A stretch of 42,702 bases of DNA, from the NCBI GenBank assembly GCA_017429345.1, contig JAFRPB010000077.1, positions 1 to 42,702 of the forward strand, read 5' to 3'. Below are positions 15,206 to 22,670 of this stretch, piece after piece. The notes under the pieces were generated by a model. The model worked only from the letters and a program-made list of their open reading frames with translations. It was not told where the DNA came from and searched no databases. Made by a program: the position numbers and the translations under genes. Origin of the DNA: Clostridia bacterium (lineage in GTDB: Bacteria; Bacillota; Clostridia; Oscillospirales; Acutalibacteraceae). The stretch's first letter is position 1. Every line of letters begins with the position of its first letter.

Positions 15206-16501
15206 TCACCCTAAAACGCAGGTCATATACAACTTCGCCATTGAACCGGTCACGGTGACCGTTTCGCTGACGATCACAGCGTTTTTATCCTCGCCGGCTT
15301 CCACGGTGATCTCATCGCTGTCAAAGCTCTCGATCGCGCCGCTGTCGCGAAGCGCGCCGAGCATCGCGATCATATCCGCCCACAGGCTCACCCTGCCGGA
15401 GGCGTTGTTCGGGATTCGGCCCAGATACTTTTCGGTAAAGACGCTCACCGTATCAGCCGCGATTCTGTCCGCCACGCGCACGACGCGGTTATCCTTAAAG
15501 ATCTCTCCCTTATTCGCGGTCGTATTCACAAGACTGTTGATATCTGCCAGCACGCGCACTTCGTCGCCGACGCGGTGCAGCGTAAACTCCCCGCGGGAGA
15601 TCATGTCCGAAAGCTGCGTGAGCGTATAATTGTCGCGCAGCGCATACTCGCCGGTATAAACTCGGTTCAGCGCGGTCTCGCTGACAAGCGTGCCGGCGTT
15701 GAGGCCCGCGATCCAATAGACAAACCCCGTCGGATCGCTGCCTGCGGCGGCGCAGCCGACGTTGACGATCCCCTCATGATCCGCGCTGCAGTTATAGAGC
15801 ACGGTCTGAAATTTCACGCCGACCTCGTCGCGCATGCGGATCGTATACGACTTATAAAGGTTTTTGAGAATATTGTCATTCGAGCCGAGCGCGAGCGTGT
15901 TGAAGCTTTTTTCCTCAAGCTTTGCGAGGAACGCCGCATGCGTATCGCTCGTCGCGCTGCCGTCTGTGCCGCCGGTAAACGCGGCGCCGCTGCTCTCCGC
16001 CAGCTCTGCGGAAGCGTCAAACAGCACGAAATCATTATCCGTGAGCTCCGAAGCGGACGCGACGGTCTGAACGTCGGCAAGATATTCGTCGAGATAGGTC
16101 TTTACCGTAAAGGTATTTTCCGTCTCTGCGCTTACGGTCACGCTCAGACGGTTGCCCGTCACGCCCGGGTATTTCGCCGTTCCGAACGCGCACTGCGCCT
16201 GCGTGCCGCCCGCGTTTACGCGGCAGACGATCACCCGCGATGCGTTCATCAGCAGTTCTCTGAGCGGACGCAGCGCGTCGGCGCCCCATTCCTCGCCGAA
16301 CTTTTCGCGCGAGGAACGAAGAAGGTCGTCGCCCGTCAGCGTGATAAGCTCGCCCTCCGCACCCCATGAGAGCTCAAGCCCCACCGCCGCGGTTCCGCGC
16401 TCCTGCGCGCCGGTAAAGACGCTGTCCGTTGAAACAAAGTTGATATACGCCCCGGGCATTGTTTTGTTGTATGCGGAATATGTTCCGCCGCCGTATGACA
16501 T
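15206..16501 (-). CDS. Phage tail sheath protein (XkdK-like)
   Basis: A 431-residue contractile sheath subunit. It begins MSYGGGTYSAYNKTMPGAYI, the usual N-terminal PGxY entry, has RPLRELLMNASRVIVCRVN near residue 80 and GEFTLHRVGDEVRVLADINS in the conserved C-terminal domain, ending with VSETVTVTGSMAKLYMTC. A sheath gene proves a myovirus-type tail. Its start overlaps the preceding stop (TAATG). Confidence 0.92.
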   Translation of the reverse strand: MSYGGGTYSAYNKTMPGAYINFVSTDSVFTGAQERGTAAVGLELSWGAEGELITLTGDDLLRSSREKFGEEWGADALRPLRELLMNASRVIVCRVNAGGTQAQCAFGTAKYPGVTGNRLSVTVSAETENTFTVKTYLDEYLADVQTVASASELTDNDFVLFDASAELAESSGAAFTGGTDGSATSDTHAAFLAKLEEKSFNTLALGSNDNILKNLYKSYTIRMRDEVGVKFQTVLYNCSADHEGIVNVGCAAAGSDPTGFVYWIAGLNAGTLVSETALNRVYTGEYALRDNYTLTQLSDMISRGEFTLHRVGDEVRVLADINSLVNTTANKGEIFKDNRVVRVADRIAADTVSVFTEKYLGRIPNNASGRVSLWADMIAMLGALRDSGAIESFDSDEITVEAGEDKNAVIVSETVTVTGSMAKLYMTCVLG

Positions 16502-16974
16502 TATAAAGTTTCTCCTTTCATGATCAGCCGCTCCATCATCGCGGCCTCCTCCTCCCCGCCGTCGCCGCCGAGGGTAAAGTATTGTATTTTGAATGTAAAC
16601 CGAAGCAGCTCGTCCGTCACCTCGAAACCGCGGCTGTAGCCCCGGGCGATCGCGCCGAAATCCGCTTTCTTCTCATAACAGCGATACGCGCCGTTCGGCG
16701 TTTCGACGCTGTCAAACAAACGGAACAACCGGCGGGAAAGCTCCAGCGCGTTTTCTCTGCGCTGTCCTTCGTCCGGCGGAAGGTATTCGATCCGAACGGT
16801 AAAGGACTCCAGCAATCTGCCGCCGATCAGCCGTTTTTCACGCAGATCGTCCGCGGAAAGAAAGAAACAGGGCGTCGAAAAGCCCTGTTCCGCGGGCTGA
16901 CGGAAGATCTCAAAGCCGAAGGTCTCAAAAAGCGTCGAGGCAACGGCCGCCAGAATTTCATTGACCGTCTGCAT
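16501..16974 (-). CDS. Tail terminator / head-tail joining protein (XkdJ-like, DUF6838-like)
   Basis: A 157-residue protein beginning MQTVNEILAAVASTLFETFG. It has the small alpha/beta pattern of tail completion proteins (IFRQPAEQGFSTPCFFLSA, ESFTVRIEYLPPDE). Its place just before the sheath gene fits a tail terminator that caps the tube and sheath before joining the head. Assignment to a named family is by pattern and position. The stop overlaps the sheath start. Confidence 0.7.
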   Translation of the reverse strand: MQTVNEILAAVASTLFETFGFEIFRQPAEQGFSTPCFFLSADDLREKRLIGGRLLESFTVRIEYLPPDEGQRRENALELSRRLFRLFDSVETPNGAYRCYEKKADFGAIARGYSRGFEVTDELLRFTFKIQYFTLGGDGGEEEAAMMERLIMKGETL

Positions 16975-16975
16975 A

Positions 16976-17332
16976 TTACGCCTCCGTTTCAGCCGGCTTC
17001 ACAGTGATTTCGACGTGACCGGGATAGTATTTCGCGATTCCCGACGCTTTCAGCCGGATGATCTTCCCGTCACGCGCAAGCTCAAAGACCGAACCCGGCG
17101 CGACCTCGATGCCCGCGGGCAGAAACACGACCGCTCCGCCGGTAACGTGCGCGGTCCTGTTGTTCTGTTTCGCCGCGGGATAAGTGTCGTAAGAAAGCCG
17201 GCAGGGCACGCCGGCCAGGACACAGGCGTCGTCAAATACCGTTACGCCGTCTTCTCTTCGGGATTTCTCCCGCGCGAAAATGTTGCACGTATCGGTAAAA
17301 AGTACGCGGATCGCTCTGTCGCTTCCGTACAC
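16976..17332 (-). CDS. Head closure / minor capsid protein (XkdH-like)
   Basis: A 118-residue beta-rich protein starting MYGSDRAIRVLFTDTCNIFA. The pattern (CNIFARE.., CRLSYDTYPAAKQ, VVFLPAGIEVAPGSVFELAR) fits the YqbH/XkdH group of stopper proteins, which plug the portal after packaging. It lies one base upstream of the tail terminator gene and 12 bases after the connector gene. The function is inferred mostly from position. Confidence 0.65.
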   Translation of the reverse strand: MYGSDRAIRVLFTDTCNIFAREKSRREDGVTVFDDACVLAGVPCRLSYDTYPAAKQNNRTAHVTGGAVVFLPAGIEVAPGSVFELARDGKIIRLKASGIAKYYPGHVEITVKPAETEA

Positions 17333-17344
17333 AAAACCGCCTCC

Positions 17345-17674
17345 TTACGACCAGCGGATCCGGCGATATCGGTTCAGGATCTCGTTATAACCGCGGCAGA
17401 CGGCCATTACGGCGTCCGCCCCCGCCGAACCGAACTCCACCTGCGTATCGCCGACTTTGACCGATTTCACCCCTGCGGATTCGTCCGCGCTGACAGCCCC
17501 CGGCTGCCGCAGCAGCGCCGCCGCCATGGAAAGGGCGATCCGCTCCAGAGCACAGGGCAGCTCGCGGATCCCGCAATACGCGAAGATATAACTCTCCGCC
17601 GCCGCCGCGGCCTTCAGCGCCTCGGCTTGCGTACAGTCCTGTCCGGCAATGCGCATCAGCGATCGAATATTCAT
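17345..17674 (-). CDS. Head-tail connector adaptor protein
   Basis: A 109-residue, mainly helical protein (MNIRSLMRIAGQDCTQAEAL, then ALERIALSMAAALLRQPGA). Helical adaptors of this size directly after the capsid gene bind the portal ring in HK97- and SPP1-type phages (gp6/gp15-like, YqbG-like in PBSX relatives). The C-terminal DAVMAVCRGYNEILNRYRRI is typical of this group. Five bases separate it from the capsid gene. Confidence 0.7.
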   Translation of the reverse strand: MNIRSLMRIAGQDCTQAEALKAAAAAESYIFAYCGIRELPCALERIALSMAAALLRQPGAVSADESAGVKSVKVGDTQVEFGSAGADAVMAVCRGYNEILNRYRRIRWS

Positions 17675-17679
17675 ACCGG

Positions 17680-18675
17680 TCAGCCGATCTTATATTTGAA
17701 CGCCACGACGCGGATCTGCTTGGGCTCGTAGACGGGCGACCAGTTTTTGCCGTTCGCGAGCTCGGCGCGGGTAGGCGTTTCGATATGTTCTCTGACCGCG
17801 TCGGTCCATTTTACGCCGCGCGGGTGCAGCAAAAAGGTTCTGCGGCTGACGAGATAATCGATACCGGACGCCATCTTCCCGTCTCGCACGATCTCCGTGT
17901 CGATATTTCTGACGGGCGTGCCGACGCCGTAAGCAAGCGCGCCTTCGCCGAAGATATACGCCGTATGAACGCCGTTTGCGCTCGGGCATCCGTCGTCGAC
18001 GATCACGCGGCGATCCTGATAGGTCGAGAATTCGACGCTGACGGAATCGCGCTGCGTTTCGATCAGATTCTGTTTCTTCAGATACGCCTTGGTCGCAGAA
18101 TCCATTACAACGGCCGTCAGCGAGCCCTGCGCGTCGCCGAGCAGCTGCAGCGCGTCGATAAACGCCGCGGCGGAGATCTTTTTCGCCGCCTCGGACGATG
18201 CCGTTGTGATATCCGCGATATGATCCGCCATCGGCGTAACGGTCTCACCGTCTTCGGTATACGAACCGAAGACGCCGGAAAGCACCGCGATCAGCTCCTT
18301 CTGCAGATCGCGCGCCCAATAGGCGGAGACGAGATCCGCGACCGCGCGCATCGGATCATAACCGGAAAGCGCGGCGGAAAGATCCGTTGCGGCCCACATA
18401 TTCGCCCTGCGGATCGTTGCCGCCACATCCTTATTCGAGGTGATCTGTTTTGCGGTCAGGGCCGCTCCCTCGATCACGGGCTCGGAATCGCCGGTCAGGT
18501 CCTCAAAAAAGGGCATATTGTGGATCGGGGAAGCCTCGGAAGCGAGACGGTCGAATTCGGGATTTGTCGAAACGATCCCGCTGTCAAACAGCGCGGAGAG
18601 CTCCTTTGTCCTGTTGATGACGTAAGGATCGAACACTTCGGGAATGATTACGTCGGATAAAGTGGTAATTGCCAT
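17680..18675 (-). CDS. Major capsid protein (XkdG-like)
   Basis: A 331-residue coat protein starting MAITTLSDVIIPEVFDPYVI. This opening, followed by LFDSGIVSTN and IHNMPFFEDLTGDSEPV, is characteristic of a Firmicutes major-capsid family with the HK97 fold. No separate prohead protease gene or obvious cleavage segment is visible. AAAGGA lies about 7 bases before the ATG. It follows the scaffold gene by 62 bases, the largest gap in the head block; this gap contains a short hairpin. Confidence 0.88.
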   Translation of the reverse strand: MAITTLSDVIIPEVFDPYVINRTKELSALFDSGIVSTNPEFDRLASEASPIHNMPFFEDLTGDSEPVIEGAALTAKQITSNKDVAATIRRANMWAATDLSAALSGYDPMRAVADLVSAYWARDLQKELIAVLSGVFGSYTEDGETVTPMADHIADITTASSEAAKKISAAAFIDALQLLGDAQGSLTAVVMDSATKAYLKKQNLIETQRDSVSVEFSTYQDRRVIVDDGCPSANGVHTAYIFGEGALAYGVGTPVRNIDTEIVRDGKMASGIDYLVSRRTFLLHPRGVKWTDAVREHIETPTRAELANGKNWSPVYEPKQIRVVAFKYKIG

Positions 18676-18737
18676 GTTGGTTTCCTTTCTTCATAATTGA
18701 TAACAATGTTCTGCGAAGCGAACGGATCGGCAGCCGT

Positions 18738-19214
18738 TCAGCTCCTCGCCGCCGCCGCGAGCCTTCGCGCGGTCTCGGGTGAGCTGCGCATCAGTCTGCC
18801 CTGCTCGGTCAGATTGAAGCTGTCGGGCGCAAAGGGATTCGCGCTCGGACTTTCACCGACGCCGGGCGAGTAGCCGCGCTTCTCCCTGAGCAATACCGCC
18901 CCGGCGGGCGTGCCCGCAAGAGCGCCGACGATCTCGTCCAGCCCCTCCGGCTCTCCGTTTTTATCAAACGAAAAGCCGTCGACGCCGTGCTGCCGGTAAA
19001 TAACGTAATCCGGATCGCTTACGCCTCTTTTTCGCAGACCCTCGCGCACCGCGTCGGTACGGCGAAGCTCGTCCAGATTCTTTTCCAGCGCGTCGCGCTC
19101 CCGCATCGCGCCCTGAAGCTCCGATCGCGGCGCGTAATTTTCGGCAAGATACGTCTCGATCGCCTGCGCGCGTTCTGCGTCGCCCTGGGCAAGCTGAGCA
19201 AAAAACGGATCCAT
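18738..19214 (-). CDS. Phage scaffold-like protein
   Basis: A 158-residue protein with an acidic/basic helical N-terminal half likely to coil (GAMRERDALEKNLDELRRTD), a middle VSDPDYVIYRQHGVDGFSFD and a disordered C-terminus, close to the Gp20/DUF4355-type scaffolds that lie between portal and capsid. It would guide capsid assembly and be lost from mature heads. It starts one base after the portal stop. Confidence 0.7.
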   Translation of the reverse strand: MDPFFAQLAQGDAERAQAIETYLAENYAPRSELQGAMRERDALEKNLDELRRTDAVREGLRKRGVSDPDYVIYRQHGVDGFSFDKNGEPEGLDEIVGALAGTPAGAVLLREKRGYSPGVGESPSANPFAPDSFNLTEQGRLMRSSPETARRLAAAARS

Positions 19215-19215
19215 A

Positions 19216-20532
19216 TCATCCCTCCTTTCTCTTATTTATTTCATCGCAGGCAAGCCTTTTTAGCTCGGCCTCCGCGTTTTCGACAAAGGGATGATTGCGC
19301 AGCATCGTCTGCGTCGAGATCAGTTCACGGCTTTTGACCGCAATATCTGCAAGCTCCTCATCGTTGCGCACGCAGTTGCGCGTCCATACCTGCTCGATAT
19401 TCCCTGAGCACGGCAGGGAATAAAATCCGCAGATTTCCCGCACAAGCGCCGAAAAACCCGCGGCGAACTCCGTCTGCATATCCCCCGCCTTCAGTTCAAG
19501 CAGCGAATAAAGGAATTTCAGCGCCACGCCGGAGGCGTTGCCGAATTTTTGCGGATCGGGATCCACGCCCTGCCCCTGCGTGAAAATCGCTTTCTCTGTC
19601 AGCTCGAGCATTTTTTCCCGCGCCTCGACGGGGATGTCGATGTTCAGCGTGCTGACGCCCCCCTCGCCGTCGTCGATCTTTACAGTCTTATACTTTTTCA
19701 GGTTTTCGAGGAAGCCCGCAAGATCCGTACCGCTGTAACCGGTCAGGACCATCACGACCTGCTGAATATCCTCCAGATCGTCGGCGAAACCGTTATAGGT
19801 CTTGTCGTATGTGTCGATCAGTCCTTTCACGCGGGAAAGATCGTCCGACAAGCGATCATTGTTCGCGAACGAAATAAACGGAGGCCGCCCGAAAGCGTGC
19901 CGATACACATTGCACCCTTCCGCGTTTTCGGCGGAAAAACAGATCGGTTCCTCCCGCAGCCCGGAAAGTCCCGCGTCGCTCACGGAACGGGAAAAATAGA
20001 AACAGCTCCCGCCGTCCCAGATCTCATATATGACGCGTCGCTTTCCGTCCTCCGCCTCCTTCTCGTACATGCGTATCACATAACGCAGATCTTCGCCCGT
20101 CTCATCGTAAACCGGCGCGATCTGCGAGCCGCCGATCACCGTAAAACGGAATCGGCCGCCGTCCGACCAGTAGTGCAGCCATGCGATCCCCGCGAACGAC
20201 GCCGCCTTACAAAGCCGCTTGCACGTGCGCGCGAAGCCCTCGCCGAGCGCTTCTGTCAGTTTTTCATTTGTCTCGGGGAAACCTGTATCAAACAGCGGAG
20301 GATATGAAAACATATACGCCGCCTTCTGATCGATCAGCAGCGGGAAAAAAGCGCTCGGCACACGGTTGTCCGCCGCGCGCAGCGGCGCATGCTCCCGGTC
20401 CTCCGGCTCCTTTTTATAAAGAATATCGTTTTTCATTTCATAGTAGCGCTGCGCGGTCATCTCCCGCAGGATCACCGCGGATACCCGCGGTGCATATTTT
20501 TTGATGAGAAGCTTCGCTTCATTGACGTCCAT
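19216..20532 (-). CDS. Phage portal protein (SPP1 gp6 family)
   Basis: A 438-residue portal forming the DNA entry ring. Family stretches are DNRVPSAFFPLLIDQKAAYM, then FSYPPLFDTG, the DYDKTYNGFADDLEDIQQVV-like region (residues about 235-255) and a helical C-terminal TEKAIFTQGQGVDPDPQKFG, all typical of SPP1-type portals. Length is normal. It is separated from the terminase by 120 bases holding a heptad repeat and a long hairpin. Confidence 0.88.
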   Translation of the reverse strand: MDVNEAKLLIKKYAPRVSAVILREMTAQRYYEMKNDILYKKEPEDREHAPLRAADNRVPSAFFPLLIDQKAAYMFSYPPLFDTGFPETNEKLTEALGEGFARTCKRLCKAASFAGIAWLHYWSDGGRFRFTVIGGSQIAPVYDETGEDLRYVIRMYEKEAEDGKRRVIYEIWDGGSCFYFSRSVSDAGLSGLREEPICFSAENAEGCNVYRHAFGRPPFISFANNDRLSDDLSRVKGLIDTYDKTYNGFADDLEDIQQVVMVLTGYSGTDLAGFLENLKKYKTVKIDDGEGGVSTLNIDIPVEAREKMLELTEKAIFTQGQGVDPDPQKFGNASGVALKFLYSLLELKAGDMQTEFAAGFSALVREICGFYSLPCSGNIEQVWTRNCVRNDEELADIAVKSRELISTQTMLRNHPFVENAEAELKRLACDEINKRKEG

Positions 20533-20550
20533 TTTCGGTCTCCTTTTGTT

Positions 20551-20654
20551 GTCAGAATTAGCTTCTGGCTTCTGGCGTTACAGGGCCGGCAGCCAGCAGC
20601 CAGCGGATATCAGCCAAATTCTGATTTAACGGCTTCGCCGTTAAATCAGAATTT
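20551..20654. repeat. Heptad-repeat element with 18-bp perfect hairpin inside the phage operon
   Basis: Between portal and terminase, 7-base units run in phase from 20558 to 20613 (for example CTGGCTT, CTGGCGT, then CCAGCAG, CCAGCGG), the two halves being roughly inverted. They are followed by a perfect hairpin, arms 20616-20633 and 20637-20654, loop TTC, whose 3' arm overlaps the terminase stop. CAGAATT/AATTCTG recurs three times as arm ends. Confidence 0.7.
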
Positions 20655-22272
20655 ACTTGAGCACTTCCACCCGGCTTCCCGCGATCACCCGGTCGAGCGC
20701 GTAGCGGACCGCGTCGATACTGTGATTGTTCTTATCCGGATAGCCGGAGAGGATATCCCCGTTTCTGTCCCGATCATACTCATAGCTTGAAAACTCCTCC
20801 GCCGCCGCGGGACAGCGTTTCGGATCGATCACGATGCTCGTCAGGCTCTGCAGCCATTTCATCGAGTAATCCACAGAGCCGGGATATTTTTTTACCGGCA
20901 CGGCGCGAATGTCGCAGCTTTTGTACTCGCTGACGGATTTCGGTTCCGCGCTGTCGCAGAAAACGATCTGTTTTTCCGAAACCCCGTGCTCGCTTTTCAG
21001 CAGCTGAGCCGTCTCGCGGTTGGATTTTTTCAGACACCGCAGCTCGTCGTAGACGTAAAGCGTCAGCCGGGCAGGATCGTAATACACACGGCTGTAAGCG
21101 TAGGGATCCGGGTACCAGCCCCAGTCCACGCCGCAGTAGATCCGGTCGAACGCGGCGATCTCGTCGTCGGTGATCTCCCGCAGCTCAAGATTGCCGAACA
21201 CGCTCCCGCCGCTGCCGTTGGCGACGCCGAGATACTCGTTCTCGTAAGCGTCGGGATTCGCCCGCTTCAGAAACTCCGCTTCCTCCGTGAAGCTATTTCC
21301 GAGCCATCTGCGCGGCACGTCAAGATAGGTGCTGCTGCACAGAAGCCGTTCTTCCTTCGGCGTCGTCACATATTTATTCGCCCAGTTTACCGCCGAACGC
21401 GGCGGATTGAACGATTTGAAGATATACGCGTCGTCCCCGCCGCGGATCACGCTCTGCTCGATCTTTCGCACCGCCTCCGCCCCGGCGAACTGATCCAGCT
21501 CCTCAAACCACAGCACGCCGATCCACCCGAAGGGAACCTTGATCGATTTGATTTTGTCGGGGTCGTCCGCTCCGCGGAACCAGATCTTCTGTCCGGTCTC
21601 GATCCGCGTGATCTGCAGCGGATTCACCGTGCATTTGAACTCTGCCGAAAGCCCGAGCTTCCCGATCGCCCAAAGAAGCTGCTGGTAAACCGAGGTGCGC
21701 AGCGTCGCTCCCACCTGCCGCATCGCCAGCGCGTGCAGCGTCGGATCGCGCATCAGCCTGTCGATGATCGCAAGACTGATGAACGTGGATTTCCCGCTGC
21801 CTCTGCCACCCGAGAATACGTATTCATGATGCGCGTGCTCCCCGATATCGAAAAGCGCTTCGCAGAAAGCCGGCGCGACGCAATCTGCGGGCAGCCCGCG
21901 ATAACCGGATTCGGCGGCAGGCGCGGGTTCGTTCTTTTTCTTCTCCATCGCCAGCTTTTCGTTGTCCAGCTCCAGCTTGTGGATCAGAGCCGCGTCGTCG
22001 CAGATGATGCTTCGCACCTCCTTGATGCTTGTAATGTTGCCGCTCTTCGCACTCTCAAGCAGCGCCGCGTTCACGATAAAAAAATTATCGACGCTCTCCC
22101 CCTTGAAAGCGTCGACGTCCGCCACGGCGGAAAGCTTTTCGATATCCTTTTCTCCCGCGGGCTGCGCCAGAAGAAGCTCCATGACCTGTTTCATGCGCGT
22201 GCCGCCGTCCACCGAACCGATTTTCGGGTTCTGCGACGCGGGTTGTTCCGATTTTCCGGAATTCGTTTTCAT
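20653..22272 (-). CDS. Terminase large subunit with N-terminal small-subunit-like extension
   Basis: A 539-residue packaging motor. The ATPase begins near residue 150 with the Walker A FSGGRGSGKSTFISLAI, Walker B VLWFEELDQ and the PBSX/XtmB-type SFNPP region; the nuclease part has GVDWGWYPDPYA and NHSIDAVRYAL with acidic residues. Residues 1-110 are extra: a helical segment (VNAALLESAKSGNITSIKEV) resembling the C-terminal part of small terminases. No separate small terminase is present, so this may be a natural fusion. ATG at 22272 follows GAGAGG closely; GTG at 22275 is the alternative. Confidence 0.88.
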   Translation of the reverse strand: MKTNSGKSEQPASQNPKIGSVDGGTRMKQVMELLLAQPAGEKDIEKLSAVADVDAFKGESVDNFFIVNAALLESAKSGNITSIKEVRSIICDDAALIHKLELDNEKLAMEKKKNEPAPAAESGYRGLPADCVAPAFCEALFDIGEHAHHEYVFSGGRGSGKSTFISLAIIDRLMRDPTLHALAMRQVGATLRTSVYQQLLWAIGKLGLSAEFKCTVNPLQITRIETGQKIWFRGADDPDKIKSIKVPFGWIGVLWFEELDQFAGAEAVRKIEQSVIRGGDDAYIFKSFNPPRSAVNWANKYVTTPKEERLLCSSTYLDVPRRWLGNSFTEEAEFLKRANPDAYENEYLGVANGSGGSVFGNLELREITDDEIAAFDRIYCGVDWGWYPDPYAYSRVYYDPARLTLYVYDELRCLKKSNRETAQLLKSEHGVSEKQIVFCDSAEPKSVSEYKSCDIRAVPVKKYPGSVDYSMKWLQSLTSIVIDPKRCPAAAEEFSSYEYDRDRNGDILSGYPDKNNHSIDAVRYALDRVIAGSRVEVLK

Positions 22273-22327
22273 CACCTCTCTCTTTTTTTTCGCGGTTTAT
22301 TTCCGCAGATCGACGTCTCACGGAAAT

Positions 22328-22367
22328 AAAAAAAGAACGAGCCGCAGACGACCGCCGCGCTTCGTTC
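22328..22367 (-). terminator. Leader terminator ahead of the phage late operon
   Basis: On the minus strand, a GAACGA/TCGTTC stem (extended by two G-C pairs around a one-base bulge) with a large loop is followed by seven T residues (22334-22328). It lies between the candidate promoter and the terminase start, so it can only act on the late transcript's own leader. Confidence 0.5.
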
Positions 22368-22385
22368 TCACTTTTCCACGATAAC

Positions 22386-22415
22386 AGTTTACACCGACGC
22401 AAGACTGACAATCAA
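22386..22415 (-). promoter_or_regulatory. Candidate late promoter of the phage module
   Basis: On the minus strand TTGATT (22410-22415) and TAAACT (22386-22391) are 18 bases apart, about 115 bases upstream of the terminase start. No other good pair was seen in the 398-base gap on this strand. Confidence 0.45.
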
Positions 22416-22563
22416 GGACATATCCGCGAAAAAACCGACATTTTCCGTTTTTTTCGGACAACCGCCGTCTGTCGGCTTCGGCAGCGCGGATGATCTCTCG
22501 TTTTCCCTCCCGGAGCTCTCGCTTTCCGCGCAGTTATCGCAGGATCCACGATCTCTTTCATGA

Positions 22564-22601
22564 AGTCAAACGGGAACAAATCGCAGACAGTCAAACGGGA
22601 A
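22564..22601 (+). promoter_or_regulatory. 13-base direct repeats upstream of the DUF4838 gene promoter (operator candidate)
   Basis: AGTCAAACGGGAA occurs at 22564-22576 and again at 22589-22601, exactly 25 bases apart, ending 16 bases before the -35 box at 22618. Placement and spacing fit a regulator binding two helical faces. Confidence 0.4.
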
Positions 22602-22617
22602 AAACCGAAAAACCCGA

Positions 22618-22646
22618 TTGATTTTCACTTTTATATATGATATAGT
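22618..22646 (+). promoter_or_regulatory. Sigma-A promoter of the DUF4838 gene
   Basis: TTGATT (22618-22623), 17-base spacer, TATAGT (22641-22646), 24 bases before the start codon. Confidence 0.6.
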
Positions 22647-22670
22647 AAAAAATGTAAAGGAGTGTTTTTT

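Larger units (their letters stand above)
4212..22415 (-). mobile_element. PBSX-like contractile phage late module (defective or domesticated prophage)
   Basis: About 22 collinear minus-strand genes cover packaging, head, contractile tail, baseplate, fibre and lysis in PBSX (xkd) order, with ATGA or near-zero overlaps. No integrase, excisionase, repressor, replication, capsid protease or stand-alone small terminase gene is seen, and no attachment-site repeats could be picked out by eye. Frames are undamaged apart from one missing AUG start. Boundaries are given as the candidate late promoter and the holin stop. It could be a PBSX-type bacteriocin-like particle, a gene-transfer-like particle, or a split prophage whose early region lies elsewhere. 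Confidence 0.85.

Noticed and set aside
18676..18737. Internal promoter or attenuator between scaffold and capsid genes
   Set aside because: Only a weak 6-bp hairpin and no T-run or promoter pair could be found.
4212..22415. Tailocin (headless contractile particle)
   Set aside because: Terminase, portal, scaffold and capsid genes are all present and intact, so a head is expected.
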